NCBI GenBank assembly: GCA_950295325.1
Contig: OX485805.1
Coordinates: 52,106,758 to 52,166,757 of the forward strand
DNA from: Polytrichum commune
Taxonomy: Eukaryota; Streptophyta; Polytrichopsida; Polytrichales; Polytrichaceae
Direction of reading: 5' to 3'
Length of the DNA: 60,000 nt
The first letter of the stretch is position 1. Every line of letters begins with the position of its first letter. The position numbers were made by a program, and so were the translations under genes. Below the pieces are notes generated by a model. That model worked only from the letters and a program-made list of their open reading frames with translations. It searched no databases and was not told where the DNA came from. This document shows, piece by piece, positions 12,181-23,049 of this stretch.

Positions 12181-13300
12181 GCCCGTCTGAAAAGGGCAAT
12201 TCTTGAAATCTAACGTATTTCATCTGGCTATAGGCAGTCAGTAGCCATCCAGAGGGATGAAAGCAGGCAATAGCCGTTAAGAAGTGGTTATGACGGCTAA
12301 CCACCTGACCTTCTCTCTCTCGGCATTTAGGAAGAGGGTGTCAGGAAGAAAGGCAGGCTATTTGCAAGCAGCAAGATCTTACATAGTCTCAGATTAGCAA
12401 TAGGCGTAGAAGTCTGTCGCTCAGTGATTGAGCCAGGCCATAGTCGGGACCAAGCAAGAAGCTTGAGATCTCAGTAATAGGAAGTTAAAGGGCCGCAATA
12501 ACTGGACCCTGAAGTGGAATTACATTTTGTGTTAATGAGGAAGTTACGAGCAAATTGCAATGTGTTGTTGTTTGTCTTATGATTGGAGGGAATTGGTGAA
12601 GTGTGTTATGTGAAATGTTGTGAGTGATATTTGGAAGTAAGGTTGGGCAAGTAGTCTGACATAGCATTGTAATGACAAAATCAGGCAAGTAGTCTGAGAG
12701 GAAATCTGCATTCGGAAGAGTAGAGATTGGTTCAGAGTGAGTGATCAGAGATGAGACGGAAAGAGGTTGAGAGATATGGAGTGTGACTGAGGTGAGGCAA
12801 TGGTCTGAAAGATCAAGAAGTGGCCGAGAGCAAGGCTAAGACAGGCAATAGTCTGATAAAAGGCTAGAGAGTGGCAAGGCAATTAGTCAGAGAGAAAGTT
12901 TGACGGATACATACAGCCTGTCGTGAAGAAGGCAAGTAAGGAAAAGCTTGACAAGAAGCAAGATAGGCAATAGGCTTAACTAAAGGCTAGTAGCCCGGAA
13001 CCGGGAGAACAGGCAATGGGCCCCTCAAGAAGGATGATAGCCATAGTCTATGGAGATAACTGAGAGGTCCCAGAGACTGCCTAGTAGCCAGCCGAGAAGG
13101 GCAATAGTCTTAGGAAGAGGGACAGACGGAGAGGCTAGAGTGAGGCTATCGCCTGGGCTAGCGCCTCCAATTAATGACCAGTAGCCAATGGACCAGAGAG
13201 AGAGAGAGAGAGAGAGAGAAAGGGAGCTAAGCCAATTGCCTGCGGAAGAGATGGAGGGGCTAGAGGCAGGCCATAGGCTGTCCAGGCAGTACCTTCCCAA
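12180..13300. repeat. Zone of dispersed GGCAATAGTC-like motifs
   Basis: More than a dozen variants of (A)GGCAATAGTCTGA occur at irregular spacing in about 1.1 kb. Examples are near 12267, 12434, 12645, 12684, 12797, 12843, 12880, 12963, 13011 and 13098, with inverted forms (CTATTGCC or TAGCC types) between them. It is not a simple tandem array because the spacing varies and the intervening sequence differs. No gene was seen. Confidence 0.55.
13195..13219. repeat. (AG)n microsatellite
   Basis: An uninterrupted AG dinucleotide run of about 12 units. Confidence 0.9.
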
Positions 13301-13949
13301 GAAGGAAAGAATATCTTACTGGAGTCAGACTTTACCCTTTGAATGTTGTTGATTAGCTTTTAGAGGACTAAAACCTTAAGGAAGAATATCGCCTAGCTGT
13401 TGATGTATTGATTCCGTATTGACAAATGGATGATTGTTTGAGATGAGTCACCAGATGGTCGAAGACTAAGGTGGTGACTTGAGCATGTGAAGATAGGCAT
13501 GATGGTTGTAAGTTCAATTAAAAGGAAATTAAAATGTTGAATTGTTGCAATTGTGATTTACCTTGATCAAAGACGATGCGGTTACTAAAAGACATTACCC
13601 CGGACTTCGGTCCTGACAAATTGCCAATGACTACTTGCCAAGCTGTTGAGCTTCACGACTGACATAGGTCGAAACCATAGAATGATAGAAAATTACCTTT
13701 TGATAGGACGGAGTCACTCACTACTGAGGAAGCACAAAAGAACCATAAGAGTGGGGAAATAATTGGAATTAAGAAGTAATGAAGGAAGAAAGATCTTAAC
13801 ATGTTATTAAAATCCTTAATCCAATGTGACAATAACCCTTATAGACACTAGCTCAGTCTTCCTGGAGACTTTGTTCCCTGGGTTTTGTTGTTTTGAGCCA
13901 TAGCAAAAACTTACTACAACCCACTATTACTCCTCCTAAACACATTATA

Positions 13950-14325
13950 ACATTATAGAGTTGCATGGTTGTGTTTCATTTTATATTTTGCATCTAACAT
14001 GGGCCTCCACTATCTTACCTTCATGGGAAGAAACTTAAAAAATAAGAAGAAGCTGACGCAAATACGAATAATGAATAGTGCCAATATGAATAAGTAGAAT
14101 ATTGTGAGTAGTGTCGGTATTTTCAATAACAGTGTTGCTATGGATAATACTTTTAGGGAATAATACTAGGATGAACAATCTTTTTGAGAATATTCTTGTT
14201 ATGAATAGTGATTCTTGCACATAGTGTCGGGAGTTTAACTCCACCCAAATTTCCAAGTTCAACTTCAATATATGAACCCTAAACAAATAGTCTTACTTTG
14301 TTCCCGGGGCCCATAAAATATAATT
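13950..14325. mobile_element. LTR-like repeat, left copy
   Basis: This stretch is related along about 370 bp to 18770-19125. Shared blocks are CTCCACTATCTTACCTTCAT-like, AGTGTCGGTATTTTCA, GGATGAACAAT and TCCACCCAAATTTCCAAGTT. The two copies flank a Copia integrase remnant about 5 kb apart, as the two LTRs of one old Copia element would. They are clearly diverged, so the insertion is old. Exact ends and target duplications were not found. Confidence 0.55.
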
Positions 14326-14649
14326 GACATATTCAAAGGTCATGAAACTGATCCACATGGTTGAATAATGTCACAATGCAAAATCTCTTATTTTATCAAT
14401 TATGATGCCTCAACCTTATTGGCCCCTATATTCTCTCACATAACCAGGCTTATTTGGACAAGTGGCACTCACCAAATGAAATGGGCTCTTCTCAATGTGG
14501 AGAGATTTGAGGGCCACATGCATCTTGTTCCTGTAGGCAATCTAGGAGCTCGTTCCTTCCAACATGGATCTAGCTCATGAAATTCAATTGCTACGGTTTG
14601 AAGTTTGTTTGGACAATATTTAGCTGCTAAATATTGGAATTAATACAGT

Positions 14650-15405
14650 GATTCTCTCCAAATGAAAATTTGGAAAAAGAAAAAAGAAAACTAAGTAAAG
14701 AAAACTTAAGGAAACTAAAGCTCTCAAATTTAGCACTATTCAACACACATAGACCACTGAATGAAAACACCAGGTAGGTCCTAATCTTCTCAGCCATTTT
14801 CAATCTCACTTGCACCATTGTCTTGCATGGTCCAACCAAGCTATCGGTTGAGTCTTGCGCTCCCCAACCACATGCTCTCAAGATTCTCTCCAAATGAAAA
14901 TTTGAAAAAAAAAAACGAAGTAAAGAAAACTTAAGGAAACTAAAGCTCTCAAATTTAGCACCATTCAACACACATAGACGACTGAATGAAAACTCTAGGT
15001 AGGTCCTAATCTTCTCAGCCATTTTCAATCTCACTTGCATCAATGTCTTGCCTGGTCCCACCAAGCTATCGGTTGAGTCTTGCGCTCCCCAACCACATGC
15101 TCTCAAGATTCTCTCCAAATGAAAATTTGAAAAAAAAAACGAAGTAAAGAAAACTTAAGGAAACTAAAGCTCTCAAATTTAGCACCATTCAACACACATA
15201 GACGACTGAATGAAAACTCTAGGTAGGTCCTAATCTTCTCAGCCATTTTCAATCTCACTTGCATCAATGTCTTGCCTGGTCCCACCAAGCTATCGGTTGA
15301 GTCTTGCGCTCCCCAACCACATGCTCTCAAGATTCTCTCCAAATGAAAATTTGAAAAGAAAAACGAAGTAAAGAAAACTTAAGGAAACTAAAGCTCTCAA
15401 ATTTA
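14650..15405. repeat. Tandem array, 3.3 copies of about 225 bp
   Basis: Units start with GATTCTCTCCAAATGAAAAT at 14650, 14882, 15107 and 15331, giving lengths of 232, 225 and 224 bp plus a 75-bp partial unit. Units 2 and 3 are almost identical and unit 1 is more diverged, so the last duplication was recent. A minus-strand frame stays open through the units only because the unit length of 225 is divisible by three; it is not taken as a gene. Confidence 0.9.
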
Positions 15406-15654
15406 CTTAATTTTTTAATTTGAAAAAAAAATGTAATTAAAAACCAAAAAACCTACCATTCCCACTTACTACCCCATAACCCCATGCTGCAACCTTTCCC
15501 CCCTTCCCCATAACGGCCTCCTCCGATAGGCTCCACCCATGGTCTATGTGCCGCCTCCCACAACTCATATGCCACCTTCCTTGCTAACCCGCGGCCCCTC
15601 ACCACACGCTCATCTTATGTTGGTTATGTTTAGTTAACCATGTTGTCTCATGTC

Positions 15655-17490
15655 CAAAGTGTAGTTCATCGCTTATGGTATTTAGTGCCACATGTGTAAT
15701 TGTGTTGATTACCCTATTTCTGAGGTGTACTATGCTAGGTTACACTTATGTTTAAGAATTTCATCATTAGTGTCTTCTCATGACGTTATTAGTAAGTGTC
15801 ACATTTACTGATATCTTGGCATGAGTATGTTCAATAGTGTAATGAGGTGTATGCCTATGTTACGCGATGATCTACAAGTTGACTAAAGTGTACACAAATG
15901 ACACTTGGCTTTTATATGCTCAAGAACGTCTTCCTATTGCATTCTAAAATATAAACACGTGACACTTGCCATTCACATGCTCACTAATATCTTCCTCTTG
16001 TATACTAAAACATAGAACTATCATCTCAAGTATCCCAATGCGCTATGCTAAATAACATTTTATAAATCATTCTTCACTTGTAAAAATTACTCATGTTGAC
16101 GAATAATATCGCATTGACAATCGGGTGGACATGATACTTTGAGAACTCTAGGCATCTAGTGTAGGCCCTTCACAAATAATGTAGTATATGACATTGAATA
16201 CCAAAATAATCAGTGTAGATTCCTTGCCAAGTGATATAAATTCTCTTCCAAAATAGTATCAATTGGGAAAGGTTCGGCCGGGACAATGATGAGAAATGAT
16301 GGGGTCCTTGGAGGTGGACTCTTCATACCACATACGAATTAACGTGAGTGTAGAAAGGGGTATTATCTAATGTATTAATGTATTCATAAGGGAGAGGTGT
16401 TCTTTTCTCTAGTGTGTACTATAAAAGGGTTGTTGTTTTTTTTGAAGTAAAGGTAGATGTACAAAAAGGGCCCCCATGCTTTAAACAAGAAATTAATAAT
16501 AGATGTGCTAGTCCCATCCAATTTACTTTGATAAACAAATGACATGTGTTTCAAGGTCAAATCATTATGAGTTATATCCTATAATTGTAAAATTGTTCAA
16601 TGACTTTCTCATTGGAAAGTAAAAGTGGATTGTTTATGTAACAAACTTAAGGCAGATTTATTTCATGATTTAATCCCAAGGGTGGACTCTTCATGTCACG
16701 TATGAACTAAATGAGAGTAAGAAGGCGTATTATTCTAGGAATCAATGTACATAGTTATACAGAAAGGGGGAGGTGTTATTTTTCTCTAAGTATACATTTT
16801 AAAAGGCTATTGAGAATGTTGAAGTAAAGGTAGATGTACAAAAGGGGACCCAAAGGTTTAGAGAAGAAATTAACAATAAATGTGTATGCGAAGGGATAAA
16901 ATTGACAATGGTTTCATCCAATTCATGTTTTCATCCATTGTTATTGCATGATAATACACCATTTACAACATTTAATGTCATGTACATCATTTGCAAAGGG
17001 CCTTAAGTAAATGCCTAGAGGTCTCAAAGTGTTATGTCCGCTAATTGCCAATTCGATATTATTCGTCAACATAAGTACCTTCTAAATTGTTTACATTATG
17101 AAATTTAGTGTAGCACGTTAAGATACTTAAATGATAGTTTTGGGTTTTGATATGCAATAGGAAGATATTATTGAGCATACTAATGGCAAGTGTCATGTGT
17201 TTACATTTTAGTATGTAAGAGCAAGATATTCTTGATCACACTAATGTCAAGTGTCATTTGTGTACACTTTAGTCAACTTGTAGACCATTGTGTAACATAA
17301 GCAGAGTCATAACACTATTGAACATACTCATTGCCAAGATATTAGTGAGCACAATTGAACACCAAGTGTCAAGAAGTGACACTAATGGTGAAATGTTGAT
17401 CATTAGTGTAAACTAGTATAGGCCTCAAAATAGGGTAGGTGACACTATTATACATGTGACACTAAGTACCATAAACAATATAGTCCTCAA
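15655..17490. repeat. Large inverted repeat with about 560-bp arms
   Basis: The left arm, about 15655-16230, matches the reverse complement of about 16930-17490. Long shared blocks include CTACAAGTTGACTAAAGTGT, GATATTATTCGTCAACAT and ATATCTTGGCA. The spacer is about 700 bp and contains GAAGTAAAGGTAGATGTACA twice (near 16443 and 16823). A third, plus-oriented member lies at about 48010-49080. Probably a foldback transposon or two opposed copies of one repeat; no coding sequence was seen. Confidence 0.7.
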
Positions 17491-17700
17491 TGACTACCTT
17501 GCCCATTTTTATTGGGGTTTGCATTTATATTCTATATATTTAGTATGTATACATTTGTTTTTCTCTATCAACTTCTCATACATATATAAGAGGTTTATAT
17601 TCATAGCAACCCACACATGCCATTTAGGTTTCTAATGAAGAATCCACCCCCCGGAGGAAGTGTCTACAACTACAACATGCACAAGTTGTAGAACACTTGC

Positions 17701-18383
17701 CTACAAACATTTAGGGGTGAAGCGTAGATTGGTGAGTGCCTCACCCCAATATGAACTTGGTAACTTAGAATGTGTAAGTAATGTAAGGATTGCACATATC
17801 AAGGTTAAGTTTTTCCTTTCACTGACCCCATTTTGTTGAGGGGTATAGGACTTGGGGTGTGGTAAATTGACGTTGAATATCATGTGTTTGACCAGAAGAT
17901 TATTCAGATCCATAACAACGTTCTGTGGGACCGACAACATTCCATGGAATATTCTCGGGCATTCCCCCTATTCCATCTGAATGTGTGGGAATATTATGTG
18001 AAATAACGTCAATCCCACAGAACGTTGTTATGGATCTGAATAATGTTGTGACAAGAAATATTGAATTAGTTAGACTTTTGTTCTCCTCCACGGTCACTCC
18101 TTAGGACATATATTTTCTTGCCCTTTTGATTTTCTGCTTCTCCTCTAAACCCTTGAAATTCTGAAAAGACTTCAGAAGTGTGTTTCAAAAAATGAACTCT
18201 GGTGTAAGGGGACTTATCATCTATAAAGGTGATGTTGTATGTGCACCCTGGAGAAAAATGAGGGTGTACGTAGGGGTTCACAAATACCAGAATGTGTATA
18301 AATTCCGAAATGTCTTCTGCTCGGGTAACTGTTTCTTTGGGAAACTTCTCTCCGTTTTGCTTCCTTTTATGCATGATGAACAC
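17701..18383 (-). pseudogene. Ty1/Copia integrase remnant
   Basis: The minus strand encodes two integrase pieces. The first, 18383-18066, has the run FPKETVTRAEDISEFIH, then TFIDDKSPYTRVHFLKHTSE and YVLRSDRGGE, which fits the core up to its second catalytic Asp. The second, 17880-17701, has the hallmark YTPQQNGVSERKN of Copia integrases, including the last catalytic region. Upstream minus-strand sequence to about 18500 still shows a zinc-finger-like tail in broken frames. The pieces are separated by stops and by the hairpin insertion at 17899-18044. Reverse transcriptase and gag are absent. The remnant is not functional. Confidence 0.85.
17899..18044. mobile_element. 146-bp perfect hairpin inserted in Copia integrase
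   Basis: 17899-17930 and 18013-18044 form a perfect 32-bp inverted repeat (ATTATTCAGATCCATAACAA to the complement) around an 82-bp loop. It sits where Copia integrase coding should be continuous, between the RSDRGGE and YTPQQNG blocks. It looks like a tiny foldback element or a palindromic rearrangement. No target duplication was seen. Confidence 0.75.
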
Positions 18384-18769
18384 TTATGGGCAAGTCAGAA
18401 AAAGTAACCATTTAAAACCCCATCTACCGTAGGATGTGATATAGCCATTGACACATGACAGACCATAGAATCTACTGTTTAACCCTTAAAGGACATATGC
18501 TTTCCCGATACCACATCCAAAATGTCTTTTAAATTTCATTTTAAGCATGATTAACCAATTAATTTACATAGGCTCTATTCTAAAGAAGTATAGATCTTGC
18601 TAAGGTGCTTGATTTGGCATTCTAAAAACCCCATTTGGTGCAATGGAGTAGAAGTTTTGAACAAGATTCTCCCAAAATAATACCAAGCCTGTGGGGCAGC
18701 ATTGTCCTTTAAGGGTTAATGCGGAATTTGCCTACCATTAGCACATAAGTCTGATATATGGGGAGTTGG

Positions 18770-19125
18770 CCATAACATTGTTTAACTGATGGTTGTGTCT
18801 CTTCTATAGTTACCATTTGACACGGACCTCCATTATCTTATCTTCATGAGAAGAAACTTAGAAAACAAGAAGAAACTAAGACCGGTACGAATAATGATTA
18901 GTAAGAATATTGTAAATAGTGTCGGTATTTTCAGTGATATTGTTGCTATGAATAGTATTTTCAAGGAATAATATTGGGATGAACAATGTATCTTGTGAAT
19001 GGTACTGGGGATGAACCCATGATTCTTGTGAATAGTGTCAAGAGTGTAATTCCACCCAAATTTCCAAGTTCAGTCCGAATGTATTTAAGTAACGGATATT
19101 CTTACTTCGTTTGGGGGGCTCAACA
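18770..19125. mobile_element. LTR-like repeat, right copy
   Basis: Partner of 13950-14325 (see that entry). For a minus-strand Copia element this would be the 5' LTR. Only about 390 bp separate it from the integrase remnant, so gag and most of the 5' region are deleted. Confidence 0.5.
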
Positions 19126-19700
19126 AACATCATTAGAAGACAATAGATTTTCACTTTTGTAGTGCGTGATATGATGAAGACACCATCATGGGACTAAATT
19201 ATTTTAAAACTTCATATTGTGTGATGTTGTGAGCATATTTCTTCAATAAAATTGTTTTTTCATACTTATATATATCTTCGTTGTGTATACAAAATGATTT
19301 TCTACATTGAAATAGGCCATATTCTTGAAAAACCTCGATCGTACGATATTTGAAGCCAAAATCTCATATGAAGTGGATGTGCTGATTTTTTTAATATAAG
19401 CCCAAAAAGGGCAGTTTTGGGAAAAAATGAAGTTTGACCATTTTGTTGACTTCAATTTGCCTTCACTTGCCTACACATGCCTTCACTTATCTTGTCACTT
19501 AGTTTTTCCTTCTTTTCGCCTTAAAGTTTGATCATTCTCTTGTCATCTCTTGGGCTTCAACTGTCTTGACTTCTTGTTAAATGTGTCGAAGATGTGGCTT
19601 GCAAATCTTCTCACAACAATTTTTACAAAAAAAAATGAGCAATTCAATTTGTACATGTTCAATGTAATTTACATGTGACATGTACCTTGTGTTGTCACTA

Positions 19701-19800
19701 CACTAAATAGGATATTTAGTGTTTGATTATATCTAATGTTGTTACCACCCTACCTTGCTCAACACTAATTTTCAATTCTTTGATAATTAATGTTAGAAGA
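19701..19800. mobile_element. Left end of a CACTAAATA-family MITE
   Basis: It begins TA|CACTAAATAGGATATTTAG. A matching right end is not recognised downstream, so this copy is truncated or rearranged. Confidence 0.4.
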
Positions 19801-19904
19801 TTTCCCATTGCGCTTCTAATGACCACCCTGATCTACAGTCACTAAACGACTATAATTTTTTCTTTTTTCTTTTTCAACTGTATTTTTTAAACATTTTGGT
19901 GCGT

Positions 19905-19955
19905 GTAATATACCGTTGGAAAGGTATTTTCAAGACCTTTCCAACGGTATATTAC
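19905..19955. repeat. Perfect 21-bp stem, 9-nt loop
   Basis: 19905-19925 (GTAATATACCGTTGGAAAGG plus T) pairs exactly with 19935-19955. It is probably the tip of a foldback element; a structured RNA is possible but unsupported. Confidence 0.8.
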
Positions 19956-19959
19956 AAGC

Positions 19960-21985
19960 CCCCAAATTCCAAAAATTGCAGTTGGTAGACCAAAAAAACA
20001 AATCTGCACTTGAATTCTTGAGTTCTAGATGTCCCGCGTTGTTTGATGAAACACGTGTAAGCCGGTTTAAGGGGTAGGGCAAGGTAGTGCTAGTATGTCT
20101 CATGGGCTATGATATAATAAAGGCACATAAAAGGTAGGTTCATTAAAGCGTTCTTGAAATGGCATTTCTTTGACATGGGCCCTTGCCTTTTCCTAGCTAC
20201 CAGACCACCTCCCTTGCCTCTTTCACCGCAAAACCTGTTGGACCATGTCAGTGCATTTATTAAGCCTTAAAAATTATATTTTGGGGACCTCAACCTCCAT
20301 GGTCCCTCTGCCATTTTTTTCCTTAGTGTAAACCGAAGTTGTCCCGGAACAACTTCAAGAGCCAATCAGCTGCCTTGCAGAGCCCTGGTCCAACTGCATG
20401 GTCCATAGTGTAAACCGGCCCTAAGGAAACTTTGGAGAATCACTGAATCAGTTGCCACCATCTTTGAAGTCTGGACTATCCAACCAGAGTTGAAGTCTAA
20501 GCTTAAGTCTCCACCTGATCATTATATCCTAGAACTAGTGCAGTCCAGCATACAAAAATGATTGGTGTACTCTGTACAATATAATATGATGATGTTGTCA
20601 GATTGTCACCAACCAGCCATCACAGTTCAAAAGTTGGCGATGTTGATACATCAAATTATCATAACTTTGGTCAAAGCATGACTGTTGAATATAATTACTG
20701 AAAAATTTAACTTCAAATTTTCGCGTACAATTTTGATATATGTAAAATGAGTAGACTTTAATGAGCATGTCAATTTTTCACATAATATTAGCACTGACAT
20801 TTAGGGTAAGTTTAGGGAAGTCATAATTTGGGTCCAGGTCCCATTCGAGTGGGTTGATTACATCGATGCTAAGAGTCACCCTGGGAAGAGGGAGCCTGGA
20901 CAAGAGTGTTTTGGTATGTGGCCCTTATGTGGGCATTCTTTTTGATTGAATGTCACCTATATTTGAGTGGTATATGGCACAGTTTGTAGTTAAGAGCAAA
21001 CTTCAAAGAAGTCACATGTTTCAATGAGATTGGACCGTGTGTTCAAAACGTACACATTTATTAATTTTTTTGGGTTCATTACACTGAACATCAGAATTTG
21101 TGTGGCATTAAAATAGGGCAAGTGTCATGTTCATTGGAATTGGTCATCATGACTTGTCATGTAGCACCAAGTAACACTTGATCACCCTCTCTTGTTGTCA
21201 CTTAGCAATTGCAAGATGATTAATCAATACATGGGTCAATGTTGATTAGTTTGGGCCACATAATCAATACGATGTTTAATGTACTTGACACAAATTGGGA
21301 GGGCCTACATGATCACTTAAAGTGAACCAAAGTCTTGACTTTGGTCTCGTGTAACTTTTGCACCTCGACTCTATTAATCTCAAACATAAAATGACATAGA
21401 ATTGCATTGTTCATCATAATCTAGATGAGACAAGTATTATTGATTTGATCCAATGGCCTTATTGTATGTGGAGTTGGAAGTGCCCACAATAGGTGGACAA
21501 CCCTTATTCAGCTCCGATTCTTATTGGGACACCTATATTTGTGTGTCAATATATTATGGTTTGATGTGGCTCCAAAAACGGATACCAACTTAAAACATGT
21601 ATTTGGAAGAGATTGGACTATGTGCTCATAGTATAATAACCATTCTAGGCTCAATAATCAACATAATTGTGGGGGACCTAAATGACCATTTAATGAGCAT
21701 GAGAATCTTCACTTTGATTTTGAATACAATATTCAAATCAACTTTGGAAATTATGAGGAAAGTGGCTATGACCTCAATCAAGATATTCTAATCATCTTGG
21801 ACTAATGGTGTGTTTCCATTTAAAGCTCATCTACCAATTGTTGAGATTTACTCCGCTAGATACCCTACAAATGCCCATCACAACCATCGAATGTGCATCA
21901 AGTATACATTTGGGATTGTGGTTTTGGACATTTGGGGTTTGTGGCGGGTGCAAATCTCAACCCTCCATCTACCTTACCTTATCAA
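19960..21985. other. Intergenic DNA, no gene seen
   Basis: AT-rich sequence. 20408-20430 (TAGTGTAAACCGGCCCTAAG) resembles the right end of the foldback at 43194-43605. 20945-20990 resembles 2755-2800 (CACCTAT, TTTGAGTG, TATATG, CAC, TTGTAGTT), a weak dispersed repeat. Confidence 0.4.
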
Positions 21986-21989
21986 GATG

Positions 21990-21990
<1 letters not shown>

Positions 21991-22041
<51 letters not shown>
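21991..22041. repeat. (CT)n microsatellite
   Basis: An uninterrupted CT run of about 25 units, the longest SSR in the window. Confidence 0.95.
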
Positions 22042-22043
<2 letters not shown>

Positions 22044-22369
22044 ATGTGCAAGTTGGACAAAAGGAGGAGATGCTCTCCGTGTGTCAGCGACACTGAGATT
22101 CAAGGATGGATGCTCCAATTTCGACAGTCTCCACTACCTAACCTACCCTGTAAGCTTGACCGGCGAACGTGTCACGAGGAGAATGTATCAGTAGCTTGGC
22201 CATCCTCAAACCCAACCCAATGGAATGTTAATGCACAGCACATAGGGTTTCGGTTGACAAGTACACCATGAGGTGGTGATGATGGCGGCACTACTAGTTT
22301 ACTTTGTGGCAACTTTCACTATTACGGTGCATATCGATCAGGGCTAAGTCGACGTTGTGGGTGAATTGA

Positions 22370-22949
22370 TGCAGCAAAACAAGAGATCCAACATTCACAA
22401 CCTCGATCCGATGCGGGTAGCAATGGTCCGACTCTACACATGACCTTGAAAGGTTTTCGAGGTTGAGGGTTTCAAGATATGATCCCTAGCTTGTAGTGAC
22501 CAGTGGACGTGAAACATACAGACAGAGTTCCCTCTTTCACATGCATACCGGGACTCGACGAATCGAACGCTCTTTGCGCTGGGAAGTTTTGAGGGTTAGC
22601 CATCAATATTGGTTACCATCTTCTTTGTTGAAGAATTCTAACACCCTGAGCAAGACAAGGCATCCAACATTGACAAACTGGATCCGATGTGGGGAGCAAT
22701 GGAGTCGACTCTATATTAGATGACCTTGAAAGGTTTTCAAGGTTGAGAGTCTCAAGTTATGACCCCTAGCTTGTAGGTGCCAGTGGACGCGAAACATACA
22801 GACAGAGATGAATCATTCATTTATATGCATACCAGGGCTCGACGAATCGAACGCACTTTGCGCTGGAGACGTTTGAAGGTTAGTCTGCATCAATATTGGT
22901 TACCATCTCTTTTGTTGAAGCTGATGCTACGAGTTCTAACACCCTCATA
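22370..22949. repeat. Tandem duplication, about 280-bp unit
   Basis: Copy A (about 22370-22645) and copy B (about 22646-22949) share TGACCTTGAAAGGTTTTC (22441 and 22721), CCCTAGCTTGTAG, CGAAACATACAGACAGAG-like, CTCGACGAATCGAACGC and ATATTGGTTACCATCT. Divergence is perhaps 10-15 percent with small indels. No function is evident. Confidence 0.8.
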
Positions 22950-23049
22950 TATATGTGCCACTGTTGGTTCCTCTCAACTTCGCTTGGGTGGGAGACCACC
23001 AGCCCCTCATGTGTACGTGATTTGTACATTCGAGCCGTGCAGAAAGGAT

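Noticed and set aside
14627-15342. Minus-strand 163- and 79-codon frames with a repeated MERILRACGWG-like sequence
   Set aside because: The frame is open only because the 225-bp tandem unit is divisible by three; the repeated protein is a by-product of the array.
14650-15405. CRISPR array
   Set aside because: Units are directly adjacent without unique spacers; an ordinary tandem repeat in a plant genome.
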